Source: Bacteroidaceae bacterium (lineage in GTDB: Bacteria > Bacteroidota > Bacteroidia > Bacteroidales > Bacteroidaceae). Taken from it: 64,000 nucleotides of DNA. The translations under genes and the position numbers were made by a program. Below, in pieces: positions 17,737-25,898 of the stretch. Below the pieces are notes generated by a model, which searched no databases, had not been told where the DNA came from, and saw only the letters and a program-made list of their open reading frames with translations. Where the stretch lies: positions 62,001-126,000 of the forward strand of contig JAFUAH010000022.1 in the NCBI GenBank assembly GCA_017464345.1, given 5' to 3'. Position 1 is the stretch's first letter; each line of letters opens with the position of its first letter.

Positions 17737-17891
17737 CTCCTATTGTTATGTTGTTTGTTCCACTCTTTGGCCTCGAACTCACATTCTGCCTTATGCAGAT
17801 GGCCGTACACCCATTGGCCTGTCTGGGTATTCATCACACACCACTGATTAGGTGCGCCCGGCATCCTCTGAACTTGATAGATTTCGCTCAT
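17688..17891 (-). CDS. Small hypothetical protein
   Basis: 67 aa, begins MSEIYQVQRMPGAPNQWCVM, with QTGQWVYGHLHKAE in the middle: a small beta-sheet protein of the kind often found in Bacteroidales phages. Overlaps the DpnD-like gene by 49 bases. Not recognised beyond that. Confidence 0.5.
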   Translation of the reverse strand: MSEIYQVQRMPGAPNQWCVMNTQTGQWVYGHLHKAECEFEAKEWNKQHNNRSNEVSSKNHRNAISHC

Positions 17892-17893
17892 GC

Positions 17894-18025
17894 TTATTCC
17901 TCTTCAAACAGAGCGCATGAATCGCCTCTGCTCTTTGATTCATTGTTCTTCGTGCATTCGTAGTAATGGTAGCCCATACACTTCCAGAACCTACAATTCT
18001 CGCATATCTCCTTAACCCTACTCAT
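17894..18025 (-). CDS. Cys-rich mini-protein (43 aa)
   Basis: Read from ATG 18025-18023 to TAA at 17894. Cys pattern CxxC-x4-C...C...C with final CALFEEE, resembling the Cys-rich protein at 13212-13427. Likely a single zinc knuckle. Its start overlaps the DUF2958 gene's stop (ATGA), and its stop sits two bases upstream of the next gene, so the operon layout supports it as real. Confidence 0.6.
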   Translation of the reverse strand: MSRVKEICENCRFWKCMGYHYYECTKNNESKSRGDSCALFEEE

Positions 18026-18381
18026 GCCTCTGCCTCCGAATATAGTTTGTTAATGAACTTTGCCAGATAGCCCTCATTCTTCATGTCGCAGATAGGCGTG
18101 GGCTTGTGGCAAGTGTCTCTCTCAACGCCGCATCCCCATCTGTTGCGCAGGGATTGAAGTTCTGTCAGTGAGAAATACCCATACTCACATTCTCCGTAGC
18201 CATTGACCGTGATGCCATAGGCGATATTCTCTTTGAGGTCAGCCTCCAGAACATACCACGTATGCGCTCCACCGCAGAGGAAGAACTTTGCTGCGCAGAT
18301 GGCATCTTTCCCTTTCTCGCTCTGTGAGTACAGAGGATATTTAGCCAACTGATTCTTGATTTCTTTTGTTACCAATTTCAT
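18022..18381 (-). CDS. DUF2958 family protein
   Basis: 119 aa. KFFLCGGAHTWYVLEADL, the IAYGITVNGYGECEYGYFSLTELQ block and GCGVERDTCHKPTP match DUF2958, a family common on phages and plasmids, function unknown. Starts at ATG 18381 with CAGAGCAATG. Confidence 0.85.
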   Translation of the reverse strand: MKLVTKEIKNQLAKYPLYSQSEKGKDAICAAKFFLCGGAHTWYVLEADLKENIAYGITVNGYGECEYGYFSLTELQSLRNRWGCGVERDTCHKPTPICDMKNEGYLAKFINKLYSEAEA

Positions 18382-18396
18382 TGCTCTGTGAATTGT

Positions 18397-18417
18397 GGCC
18401 AGATGGTTAGTCTGGCC
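18397..18417 (-). other. Short intergenic hairpin
   Basis: GGCCAGA-TGGTTAG-TCTGGCC between two genes of the operon. The same loop TGGTTAG recurs in the hairpin at 28047-28067. No T-run follows, so it may be a processing or mRNA stability element. Confidence 0.5.
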
Positions 18418-18437
18418 GTTACCTTTTATCGGAGTTC

Positions 18438-18794
18438 TTAATAAGCGTCACCAAACAGGGTGATGAGGATTGATGCGCTTGACCCTGTAGATAACTGGCA
18501 AGGCTCAAACTCTTTATATTTATCGATGCACTCCTTCAGCATCTTTTTGTCCCAAGCATTTTCCTCATCTGTGAACTCTACCCATTCTGAATCGTCTGCC
18601 TCAATATCATAGCAGGAAAGCACATCGGGGTCAAGATAGGCCATTGATGGCTTTTGGTCTATGATATTGAAGAGGGTAGCCTTGAAAGCCTTAATGTCAC
18701 CATCAGCCTTGTAAGTGTCTATAGCGTTGATGGTGTTCTGGAAGAGGTCTTGATATTTCTCTTCGATTGCGGGTGTTACTTCTGATAATTTCAT
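18438..18794 (-). CDS. Hypothetical phage protein
   Basis: 118 aa from ATG 18794 (AAGAGCAATG context). Helical N-terminal half, acidic Trp-containing middle, with a C-terminal end SASILITLFGDAY. Not recognised. First gene after promoter repeat B copy 1. Confidence 0.55.
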   Translation of the reverse strand: MKLSEVTPAIEEKYQDLFQNTINAIDTYKADGDIKAFKATLFNIIDQKPSMAYLDPDVLSCYDIEADDSEWVEFTDEENAWDKKMLKECIDKYKEFEPCQLSTGSSASILITLFGDAY

Positions 18795-18915
18795 TGCTCT
18801 TTTGTTTGATGGTTTAACTTCATCTTTCTGGTTACAAAGGTACAAAAAATTACTGAAATATCAAAACATTTTCGCAATTATTTTTCGCTGATTTCCAAGA
18901 TTTTACGAAGATTTT
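18795..18915 (-). promoter_or_regulatory. Promoter repeat B, copy 1
   Basis: -7 TACCTTTG (18842-18835) with a TTG -33 element 19 bases upstream; almost the same ~115 bases recur at 33734-33858, and the upstream part is shared with the A repeats. The leader ends in AAAAGAGCAATG. Confidence 0.75.
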
Positions 18916-18921
18916 TCTCGC

Positions 18922-18992
18922 AAAAAAGGTGCTCCCTAATTTCACAATCGGGAAGCACCAAGAGCAATGAAATCGTCAAAAGAAACGATTTC
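18922..18992 (-). ncRNA. Predicted small RNA antisense to the phage start-codon motif
   Basis: A -7 element TAACTTTG (19005-18998) points left into a ~71-base segment with no gene. It holds an 8-bp hairpin (18992-18985 with 18976-18969), a nine-base linker ATTGCTCTT (18968-18960), and a strong terminator hairpin (18959-18950 with 18936-18928, one bulge) with six T (18927-18922). The linker is the exact complement of AAGAGCAAT, the start context of more than twenty genes of this phage; flanking bases extend the complementarity to ~25 bases at 50,762-50,787. The -33 element is weak. The minimal reading is only the terminator of the terminase transcript. Confidence 0.55.
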
Positions 18993-19020
18993 GTCTGCAA
19001 AGTTACAAAAATAATTTTAT

Positions 19021-20538
19021 CTACAGCATATCGTTAACTAATTTTTCATCGTTTGCGTAGTCGTAATCATAAGGATAGAAACTCATGGAGAGGGCATCGA
19101 AGCGGTCTGGCGAGCGTTTGAGACGCTTCTTTATCTCATCCTTTTTCTCGATTATGATTCGTCCGTCACTCTGAAAACTCCAGTGTATTTCGGTGGCCTC
19201 TTCTGTCAGCAAATCATCTGGGGGCAAAGCAGGGGCAAATCCATTCTTCGGGTTCAGCCAGTCACGCACGGCCCAAAACAGATAGGCCCTCATATTGACG
19301 AAACTATATTGGCCCGTGATGTCGTGCAATCCTCTCACGCCCTCGGAGTTCTTGCAGGAATAGGCATTGAGGTAGCCTAATTCCTCCAGTCTGGAATAAA
19401 CACCAGCACCCTCGCCGATAGTATCAACAAAGCATTTGTTTTTCTCGTTCTGAAGATACTGCACGGCAAGGCCAGCAACTTTCATGTGGTCTGCCTGGCC
19501 TCCCGATTGATGGACTTCAATCTTCGACACCCAATTACCATACCTCGGAATCAGCACACTACTATCACGGCCCATGCCTGCTACATCAACACCAACCTTG
19601 GCCGACTTCTTTGTAGTGTAACCCTTTTCTTGCAGTTGCCGCCATCGGTTGTTTGCCAGTTCTATCCATTCATAGGGAATCAGAATATCCTCGGAAACTT
19701 TCGGGAACATCCCCAACACCTTGACACGAAACAAGTCATTGGGCCTATATGTCATACCCTCCCAGACGAAATCACCCTGCCCCTCATCAAATTCTTCTTG
19801 GCGAATAGGGGTAGCCCAGTTTTCGACCTTATCCTTTACCCACTCATAATCGACTTGGCCGGGGATGGTGTTTGTTTTCGTGACAACATTTTCGGCATTG
19901 AGCGAGTTTAGTCTGAACTTCTGGAAGCGAGCAGACTTCATAGCCTTTGCCGCATATCCTGTAGGGGTGTTCGGGTTGAACACGATTAGCAGTCTGGAAT
20001 TACCCTGCAAGTTACCCTCGATGGCATTGTAGGTGGTCTCTGGAATACCCGAAGCCTCCGTGACAATGAACATAGTATTGACAGCATGAAAGCCCGACCA
20101 TGCCTCCGTATTGTACGAAGATGATTTGAAGCCTGTTAGATACCATTCCTTATAGTTCGTGCGGATGCCGTTAGACAGCAGGGTGCCTGGAAGAAACCCT
20201 GCATTGCGATACAGGCGCGAGACTTCTGGAATCATAATATCAATAACTTGTCGATGTGTCGGTGCTGTCATGGCAATCTTGGTGTTCTTCACCAGTTTGC
20301 CGTTCTTGTCGAATCTGGGTGTTAGATACATAAAGCACAAAGCAGCACAAGCGGCCACGAAGTCTTTACCCCTCGCTGTGCCACTTGCTACCGCTGTCAT
20401 TTTGTTGTGCTGCACACTTGAAATGATAGCCTGTTGCTCTTTGTCAAGTCTGGCGTGCAGAACCTCCTTAACAAAGAGATTCCAGTCGGCCCTCCAAGCG
20501 AGCATCTTGCGTTGTGCCTTACTCTGCTTTGCACTCAT
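19021..20538 (-). CDS. terL: Terminase large subunit
   Basis: 505 aa. ATPase: adenine-side Gln residues, Walker A-like ASGTARGKD (residues 51-59), Walker B FIVTEASG (157-164) and coupling motif FNPNTPTG (187-194). Nuclease: GVDVAGMGRDSS with Asp318, FVDTIGEGAGV and SPDRFDALSMS near the end. This is the packaging motor and headful or cos nuclease. It overlaps TerS by four bases, and its transcript ends at the terminator of the predicted sRNA. Confidence 0.92.
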   Translation of the reverse strand: MSAKQSKAQRKMLAWRADWNLFVKEVLHARLDKEQQAIISSVQHNKMTAVASGTARGKDFVAACAALCFMYLTPRFDKNGKLVKNTKIAMTAPTHRQVIDIMIPEVSRLYRNAGFLPGTLLSNGIRTNYKEWYLTGFKSSSYNTEAWSGFHAVNTMFIVTEASGIPETTYNAIEGNLQGNSRLLIVFNPNTPTGYAAKAMKSARFQKFRLNSLNAENVVTKTNTIPGQVDYEWVKDKVENWATPIRQEEFDEGQGDFVWEGMTYRPNDLFRVKVLGMFPKVSEDILIPYEWIELANNRWRQLQEKGYTTKKSAKVGVDVAGMGRDSSVLIPRYGNWVSKIEVHQSGGQADHMKVAGLAVQYLQNEKNKCFVDTIGEGAGVYSRLEELGYLNAYSCKNSEGVRGLHDITGQYSFVNMRAYLFWAVRDWLNPKNGFAPALPPDDLLTEEATEIHWSFQSDGRIIIEKKDEIKKRLKRSPDRFDALSMSFYPYDYDYANDEKLVNDML

Positions 20539-20879
20539 TCATCGTCCGGCAGTTCTTTCATTAGTTGTTCAAACGGATTGGCCGTTACGTTAGCATCAAA
20601 GGATTCTACGTACCCACGCTTCTTTCCCTTTGTTTTCAGAAAGAAGATGAGCGCAGTTAGGTTGCCCTCATTGACTTGCTCTATCAGTTTCGTTTCGGCC
20701 CAATCCAATATAGATTCGTCCTCTTCGTCCAAGGCTTTCTTCAGTTCTGGGTATTTCTCTTTCCAGTCGTAGAAAGTCTGGCGGCTGATGCCGAGAGCCG
20801 TACACGTAGAACTTACATTGCAACTCTTCTTCGCATACATCTTTACGATGTCCTCATTCGATATTCTCTTTTTCTTCAT
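20535..20879 (-). CDS. terS: Terminase small subunit
   Basis: 114 aa from ATG 20879, chosen since the longer frame runs deep into the upstream gene. Residues ~10-45 are a helix-turn-helix (STCTALGISRQTFYDWKEKYPE) of the homeodomain-like type used by small terminases to bind the packaging site, followed by an oligomerisation helix and an acidic C-terminal TerL-contact end. Directly upstream of TerL. Confidence 0.85.
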   Translation of the reverse strand: MKKKRISNEDIVKMYAKKSCNVSSTCTALGISRQTFYDWKEKYPELKKALDEEDESILDWAETKLIEQVNEGNLTALIFFLKTKGKKRGYVESFDANVTANPFEQLMKELPDDE

Positions 20880-22059
20880 TGGCAAAGTCCTCCAGATATT
20901 GGTATCTCTGTGTAATAAGGCCACTCGCCACCAGAGTAGCATTGCCGATGGATTCCGTGTCGCCTTTCAGCATGGGAGCAAGGATGTTATCAATAACCAT
21001 TTCTCCAAAGGCGCGACTGGCTTCTCTGGGCAGGGCATTGGGGCAAGTATCTACGGCCATAACCGAAATGTTATCCTCGCTCTGTCTGAATGGCACTTCA
21101 CATCGTCTGTAGGGGTCATAATCGTAAAATGGTTCAGCATGGGTGGATGGGCGTATTGTGCAGTCATTACCTCCGTTGATGTCGCAAGTCACATCACCGA
21201 CAACTTGAATCCTGTTGCGTGGATTGCACATCATGGCACTGGTAAACATCTTCGGGCCTCTGTTATCCCAATAATGGCACGAAATTAAGATGTCGGCCAG
21301 TTGGATGTAGTCGCCAAATCTGCTTATATATGCTTGTGGGCATCTGTGGAACTCTTCACGCTCATAGCCGCAATACTGCCCATCCTTTGTGAAGATGAGG
21401 TCTGGGCATAGAACGATATACGAGCAACGGCCCTGCTGCCTTATTCCTGCATGGTTCAACACATATTGCGCTCCGTCAGACACTCGACCTGTACCAGTAA
21501 CGATAATCTTCACTTTGAAGGCTTCCAGTATCGGCAGCACCTCGCGGATTTGCTCTGACAGGGTATCTACATTCCAGTCGGCCTTTGGAGCGTCCAGACT
21601 GAAAGCACCATACTTGATGCCATATAGGCGGATGGTGTTGTATGCTCCCACCGCTCCAGCATAGAAGCCGAAAGCGACAGTCCTTTTCCCTTGCTTGTCT
21701 GTCAAGTATTCGTAGTCGGTGAGTGTGATGCCTTTCTGGATGATGGCTTGCAACAGCCCACGATTGTACGGCTGCATCTTGGCGATGTGCGAAAAGAAAA
21801 CGTAATGCTGATGAGGCAACAGGGATTCTTTCGACACCTCTTTCACGCCCAACAGCAAATCGAACTCTCCTGCCTCCGCTATCGTCGGCGTGATAGTGAT
21901 GCCTCTGGCTCTGTATTCTTCATCGCTATAGGCGCGAATATCGCTGCTCTCAACAACTACATCAACACCAAGGCCCTGCAAACGCTCTGCTTGCTCTGGG
22001 GTGATGGGCACCCTATTGTCGATGGGTGTCTTTGTCTCTTTAAGGATTCCTATTCTCAT
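20854..22059 (-). CDS. Saccharopine/alanine-dehydrogenase-like oxidoreductase
   Basis: 401 aa. The N-terminus (MRIGILKETKTPIDNRVPITPEQ) and FFSHIAKMQ belong to the AlaDH/PNT superfamily; FGFYAGAVGAYNTIRLYG and the nucleotide-binding turn VTGTGRVSDGAQ, then CDINGGNDCTIRPSTHAEPF, resemble the lysine-forming saccharopine dehydrogenase-like proteins of Bacteroidetes. Known members interconvert amino acids and oxo acids with NAD(P). It is very unusual in a phage. It overlaps the ParB-like gene by four bases and terS by 26, so it is part of the late/packaging operon. Possibly it supplies an amino-acid derivative to the amidoligase next door. Confidence 0.8.
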   Translation of the reverse strand: MRIGILKETKTPIDNRVPITPEQAERLQGLGVDVVVESSDIRAYSDEEYRARGITITPTIAEAGEFDLLLGVKEVSKESLLPHQHYVFFSHIAKMQPYNRGLLQAIIQKGITLTDYEYLTDKQGKRTVAFGFYAGAVGAYNTIRLYGIKYGAFSLDAPKADWNVDTLSEQIREVLPILEAFKVKIIVTGTGRVSDGAQYVLNHAGIRQQGRCSYIVLCPDLIFTKDGQYCGYEREEFHRCPQAYISRFGDYIQLADILISCHYWDNRGPKMFTSAMMCNPRNRIQVVGDVTCDINGGNDCTIRPSTHAEPFYDYDPYRRCEVPFRQSEDNISVMAVDTCPNALPREASRAFGEMVIDNILAPMLKGDTESIGNATLVASGLITQRYQYLEDFANEEKENIE

Positions 22060-22745
22060 GCTTCTGCCTCCATTTGTTTCTTTGCCAACTCCAGAATCTT
22101 TGCGAATGTGGTGTTGGTGGAAAGAATGTTATACTTCTCACGTACTTCCTTGACAAGATGCCAGTAATCATCTTCGTTCTGGTCGCCATCAGTCAGCACA
22201 ACCAAATCACTCTTTTTGGTGGCCTCGCCAATCACTCCCAACAAGTCCTGCAGTAGTTCGTAATCCTTTCTGTAGAAGATGAGCGACACTGTGTAGTGTT
22301 CGCTATCAACGGAGAATGACACACCCTTTGTGTCGATGGGCTTCACTTCGTCAATGGTGATGTTGGCGAACTCCTTAAAGTCCACTTGCTTGATTTCTGC
22401 GAAGAGACGTGCGAGAATACTCTTATCATCATCACCATGCAGGGAGTTGTGCGACAACTGGAGGGCGATAATCTCATCTTTCGTCAAGTCGGCCTCATCG
22501 GCATATATGACTGGCACCTCACGAATACGGAGTTGCTCTGCTGCTTTCTTTCTGTGATTGCCACTGAAGATTACATACTTGCCATCTTCCGCTCGGCGAT
22601 AACAGCCGATGGCACTACTCAAACCGCCGCTTATCCGAATGTTCTCTACCAGACGTGCAAAGGCGGCTTCCGACATCTTATTGGCATTGACTTCGGTCTC
22701 TTCCAACTGGTCGATGCTTACTATTGCTTGTTTCCACTTGCTCAT
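22056..22745 (-). CDS. ParB/sulfiredoxin-fold domain protein
   Basis: 229 aa. Residues 1-90 are a ParB N-terminal domain: AIVSIDQLEETEVNANKMS, then YVIFSGNHRKKAAEQLRIREVPVIYAD with the GxHR nucleotide-binding motif (GNHR). The C-terminal part is helical and not a partition HTH, so CTP/ATP-dependent DNA binding or nucleotide chemistry is more likely than plasmid-type partition. Four-base overlaps on both sides tie it to the amidoligase and dehydrogenase genes. Confidence 0.8.
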   Translation of the reverse strand: MSKWKQAIVSIDQLEETEVNANKMSEAAFARLVENIRISGGLSSAIGCYRRAEDGKYVIFSGNHRKKAAEQLRIREVPVIYADEADLTKDEIIALQLSHNSLHGDDDKSILARLFAEIKQVDFKEFANITIDEVKPIDTKGVSFSVDSEHYTVSLIFYRKDYELLQDLLGVIGEATKKSDLVVLTDGDQNEDDYWHLVKEVREKYNILSTNTTFAKILELAKKQMEAEA

Positions 22746-24766
22746 TTGCTTATTCTGCTTACTTGTAAACGATATTCATTGATGATGTCCTGGAAATCGC
22801 CAGTGGTGCCGAGGATGGCATCATAGACAAGACAATTCCTCTCTTTAGATACTTTGCGGAACATACCACGATATTTCATGCTGACTGGCTTCTGCGTGAA
22901 TGCCTTGGTATAGCAGTTCTCAATCTCTCGTTTCAGAACGCGAGACACATGCCTCTTGAGGTACTTGCTGCGGACACATAACAGAATGAGTTTCGCCAAT
23001 CTTGGCACCTTGTTATTGGTGGCAAAATCAGCACGGAGTGTTAGGTCATATTCCTTAACTCTGGATATGGCAAAGCCAAATCCCTCAATGAGATACTTGT
23101 CATAAAACACGAAGTATGGGAACGTGGCCGTGCCTATGGTCTGGATTTTCTTCATAAACATTTCTTCGGCTTGTCTGAAATGCTCGCCTTTGCAATAGAC
23201 GATTTTCAGTTTGCTTGCATCATCAATCACCAAATCATCGGGGGGGATGATAACATCTATGAAGTTGATACGAGTTCGCCTATAGGTGATGTCGGCACTG
23301 GCTTTCTTGGTCGAATACAGAATGAGGTTGCCACTCTTATACACCTTTTCCATGTTGTGGCATGGGTACTCGCTAATAACGAAGAGCGACCTATCTTCCG
23401 GCAGATTCTCCACGACACCCAGATAGTGCGTCCGCTTTTTGTCGAATGTTCCCGAATAGTCAGAATGGGCTTTCAGATAGCCTATAGCCGTTCTATTCTT
23501 GGAATAATCGTCATAGTTGAAGAAAATGTCGCCAGTCTGCTCGGAAATGGCATCATTGAGCGTACCACGGTGATACTCGCAGTTCTGGAGGAAATCGACA
23601 ACTCTCTGGGCCGCTACCACGGCCTTTGCATAGGAGTTTGGCAGTATGGCCTTGATGCTCTCCAACTTTAGCCTATAGGTTTCGTTGTCGCCAAAGAATT
23701 TGTATATCTTGGCAAAGAGCAACAGGCAAGCGACCTGCGACACGGCGGTATCTTCGCAGAGGTCTCTTAACTCCTTGAGGCTATCGTCATAATGGATGCG
23801 TAGGCCCTCATGTACTATTTGGTACATCAAATCGTTAAGTTCGTCATTGCAGTACACCTTGACTTGTTTCGTGGCACTCATGCGTATCTCGGCAGAAAAG
23901 AATCTGGGATTGACACAAGTAATCGTGCTGCCTGTGTTCTTTATCAGTTCCGACATGAAAGCCTTGCTTATGCCTATTGCCTTGTGCGCAGTCTCGCCAA
24001 TATCCATTTTCTTGATGGACCAGAAGTATAGCAATGGTGGCGGTAGGTCTGGATAGTGCTTTGCTATCTTTAACTTTGTTACGAAATCATCTACAGACTT
24101 AATGGCCTTGAAATCCTCTTCTGTATGGTTGAGGGCGTAGTCCACAAATCTATAGGCAAACATGATGCAGTCCATAATCTCCGAAAACTCCGTTGTGGAG
24201 TTGAACAATCGGAACTCTACGGTCTGCCTCACAAAGTAGGATGCAACATTGACAAAGTGGCGCACAAATCCCTTGTTATGGCTATTCTCGAATATACTGC
24301 GAATATCGCCAAACGACTGCGCTTTTTGCATACGCCTGTAGAAATCACTTGTGGGGCTTGGCCTATATCGCTGCAAATCGTTGTATGGGGGCAACTGGCA
24401 AAGTTCTTTCAGAATCGGCGTGGTATGGTAGGACAGATAGTAGATGCGCTTTAGTTCCTCTACTTCCAAATCGCCTATGAAGATGTGGACTTGCACACCG
24501 CAGTCTCTTCGGGCTACGGCACCATTGGCCTTGCAACTCTCAACTATCTTTCTGAATACATCCACGTCCTTGTGGCACAAACGCATTGGAGGCGTGTTAA
24601 TCTCGCCTCCATATCTTGCTGCAACCGTGCCTCTGGTAGAATCAGTATTGTGTATTACCTCTTCCTCATCCCACGTAAAAGGGTCTGGGAAATAGACATT
24701 TCTTTTGTCGAGGTCGGCATATTCCAGTTCTATTCCAAAAGTTCGTTCTAAAATTTTCAGTTCCAT
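22742..24766 (-). CDS. Amidoligase fused to a GNAT-like domain
   Basis: 674 aa. Residues 1-260 match the phage/bacterial amidoligase family (glutamine-synthetase-like COOH-NH2 ligase): FGIELEY with paired Glu (9-16), GGEINTPP (53-60), CGVQVHIF (89-96) and TVEFRLF (182-188), which supply the metal and ATP site. Residues ~430-674 form a second domain, with DFATNNKVPRLAKLILL and AFTQKPVSMKYRGMF, of a GNAT-like type I associate with phage ParB genes and perhaps Mom-like base modifiers. A C7 run (23240-23246) lies in frame. It begins the ligase/ParB/dehydrogenase operon. Substrate unknown. Confidence 0.75.
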   Translation of the reverse strand: MELKILERTFGIELEYADLDKRNVYFPDPFTWDEEEVIHNTDSTRGTVAARYGGEINTPPMRLCHKDVDVFRKIVESCKANGAVARRDCGVQVHIFIGDLEVEELKRIYYLSYHTTPILKELCQLPPYNDLQRYRPSPTSDFYRRMQKAQSFGDIRSIFENSHNKGFVRHFVNVASYFVRQTVEFRLFNSTTEFSEIMDCIMFAYRFVDYALNHTEEDFKAIKSVDDFVTKLKIAKHYPDLPPPLLYFWSIKKMDIGETAHKAIGISKAFMSELIKNTGSTITCVNPRFFSAEIRMSATKQVKVYCNDELNDLMYQIVHEGLRIHYDDSLKELRDLCEDTAVSQVACLLLFAKIYKFFGDNETYRLKLESIKAILPNSYAKAVVAAQRVVDFLQNCEYHRGTLNDAISEQTGDIFFNYDDYSKNRTAIGYLKAHSDYSGTFDKKRTHYLGVVENLPEDRSLFVISEYPCHNMEKVYKSGNLILYSTKKASADITYRRTRINFIDVIIPPDDLVIDDASKLKIVYCKGEHFRQAEEMFMKKIQTIGTATFPYFVFYDKYLIEGFGFAISRVKEYDLTLRADFATNNKVPRLAKLILLCVRSKYLKRHVSRVLKREIENCYTKAFTQKPVSMKYRGMFRKVSKERNCLVYDAILGTTGDFQDIINEYRLQVSRISK

Positions 24767-24785
24767 GTATCGCGATAATCTTTGA

Positions 24786-24854
24786 GCGGAAGTAAGGAAT
24801 CAAACCTCATCCTTTAGACTGGATGCCTAACGTGCATCATTACACCTCTTCCGC
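24786..24854 (-). tRNA. Degenerate tRNA-Gly(UCC)-like gene
   Basis: Perfect 7-bp acceptor GCGGAAG/CTTCCGC, D stem GTGT/GCAC, anticodon stem TTAGG/TCTAA with loop CATCCAG (UCC), T arm TGAGG/CCTTA with TTTGATT. It resembles tRNA-Gly overall, but U33 is A, the D loop lacks its GG pair and T-loop C56 is U. It may be decaying or deliberately tRNA-like. Lies alone in the gap 24767-24930. Confidence 0.6.
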
Positions 24855-24930
24855 GTTGTGCGATTCTCACGCACTTGCCGTTCCGTGTTTGATTGGCAGT
24901 TTCCTATACGGCTAAATACTCTGCCTTTCC

Positions 24931-25341
24931 TTAGAACAAACTCAACTGCTCTGGTTGAGGCTGCGGTGGTGTTGTCGGCTGACCATACTCGATAATGGTC
25001 TCTCCTGTGGTCTGGGATAACCATTCTGCAAGAATGTGCCTATGGCAGAAATCGCCCGGCTTCTCAAAGCAACAGAGGGCAACATCTTGGCCGTTGCTAT
25101 AGGCCCTTAATTGCGCCATGAATTGCTGCGGATTTACCCTTGCCAGAACCTCGCGCTTGTAGCGTTCTGTATATTGCTCATGTGTCTGTCCTTTGGCGTA
25201 GAGGATGGATGCGGTAGGGGCAACATTCTTCATTGATACGCCGTAAAACCATCTGGGAGGGTACAGGGCTACGCCTATAACCTTTATCCCTGCTTGGGCC
25301 AGTTTCTTGCTGTTTGCGAAGTATGATGTGTAAATTTTCAT
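24931..25341 (-). CDS. DUF488 family protein with C-terminal clamp motif
   Basis: 136 aa from ATG 25341. MKIYTSYFANSKKL and the CCFEKPGDFCHRHILAEWL block with paired Cys/His are DUF488 hallmarks; the family recurs near DNA modification and repair genes, activity unknown to me. The last five residues are QLSLF, a perfect sliding-clamp binding pentapeptide, so the protein is probably brought to replication forks. Transcribed from its own promoter (25359-25392). Confidence 0.85.
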   Translation of the reverse strand: MKIYTSYFANSKKLAQAGIKVIGVALYPPRWFYGVSMKNVAPTASILYAKGQTHEQYTERYKREVLARVNPQQFMAQLRAYSNGQDVALCCFEKPGDFCHRHILAEWLSQTTGETIIEYGQPTTPPQPQPEQLSLF

Positions 25342-25358
25342 ATTCTTGTAACTTGGTG

Positions 25359-25392
25359 CAAAGTTAATAAAAATTATTTGAATAACAAATAG
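25359..25392 (-). promoter_or_regulatory. DUF488 promoter with palindromic site
   Basis: -7 TAACTTTG (25366-25359) 19 bases after TTTG; palindrome TTATTTG-AATAA-CAAATAG (25374-25392), one mismatch against the other copies. Drives DUF488 and perhaps the amidoligase cassette. Confidence 0.7.
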
Positions 25393-25424
25393 AATTACAA
25401 TATTTAACCTCGGTAGAGTGCCTT

Positions 25425-25898
25425 TTAGCAATCAAATAGGTCTAATTGGCGGCACGGTTCTCTATAATCTGGGTGTTCAACGAGATATTTATCCCTTAAC
25501 AAATCACGTATCTTCTCCCTCTCTTTTACTGAAACATGGTTCTTGTCAGATTGAAAGTTGAGACGCAGGGCAACATCCAGACTGCCATTGATTTTCCTAT
25601 CGTCCATGAATATGCTATATACGGAATACATCCTATTGGCTTGCTCCGCATCTTGCATTTCCTCATCTGTCTGCCAACGCTTATAAACAGGGGTGATGAA
25701 TCTTGACACGCCATCCTCTCCGTCCTTATCTATTCGAGGGCCAGGATGGTCGTTAAGGAATATGACCGTCAACGCCTCGCGCTTCTGGATTTTGTTCAAC
25801 TTGGCCCATCCGTAGTACACTGGCAGACGGCCAACCCTTTCTTTGAATTGTCTATGCTTGGCCTCCAGTAGTTTTAATTTATCTTGCAACAGGCTCAT
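25425..25898 (-). CDS. Hypothetical phage protein with C-terminal clamp-like motif
   Basis: 157 aa, basic, helical, without a family I recognise. It ends RQLDLFDC, where QLDLF fits the clamp-binding consensus as well as the DUF488 protein. Its start overlaps a 30-aa gene by four bases (ATGA). It may be a replication-fork accessory. Confidence 0.6.
   Translation of the reverse strand: MSLLQDKLKLLEAKHRQFKERVGRLPVYYGWAKLNKIQKREALTVIFLNDHPGPRIDKDGEDGVSRFITPVYKRWQTDEEMQDAEQANRMYSVYSIFMDDRKINGSLDVALRLNFQSDKNHVSVKEREKIRDLLRDKYLVEHPDYREPCRQLDLFDC

Noticed and set aside
18966..19014. Plus-strand 15-codon ORF starting in AAGAGCAATG context within the sRNA region
   Set aside because: Too short and opposite to all surrounding genes; the antisense RNA explanation accounts for the motif.
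24856..24930. Possible second tRNA next to the tRNA-Gly-like gene
   Set aside because: A T-arm-like stem is present, but its acceptor would run into the Gly-like gene and no anticodon arm fits.
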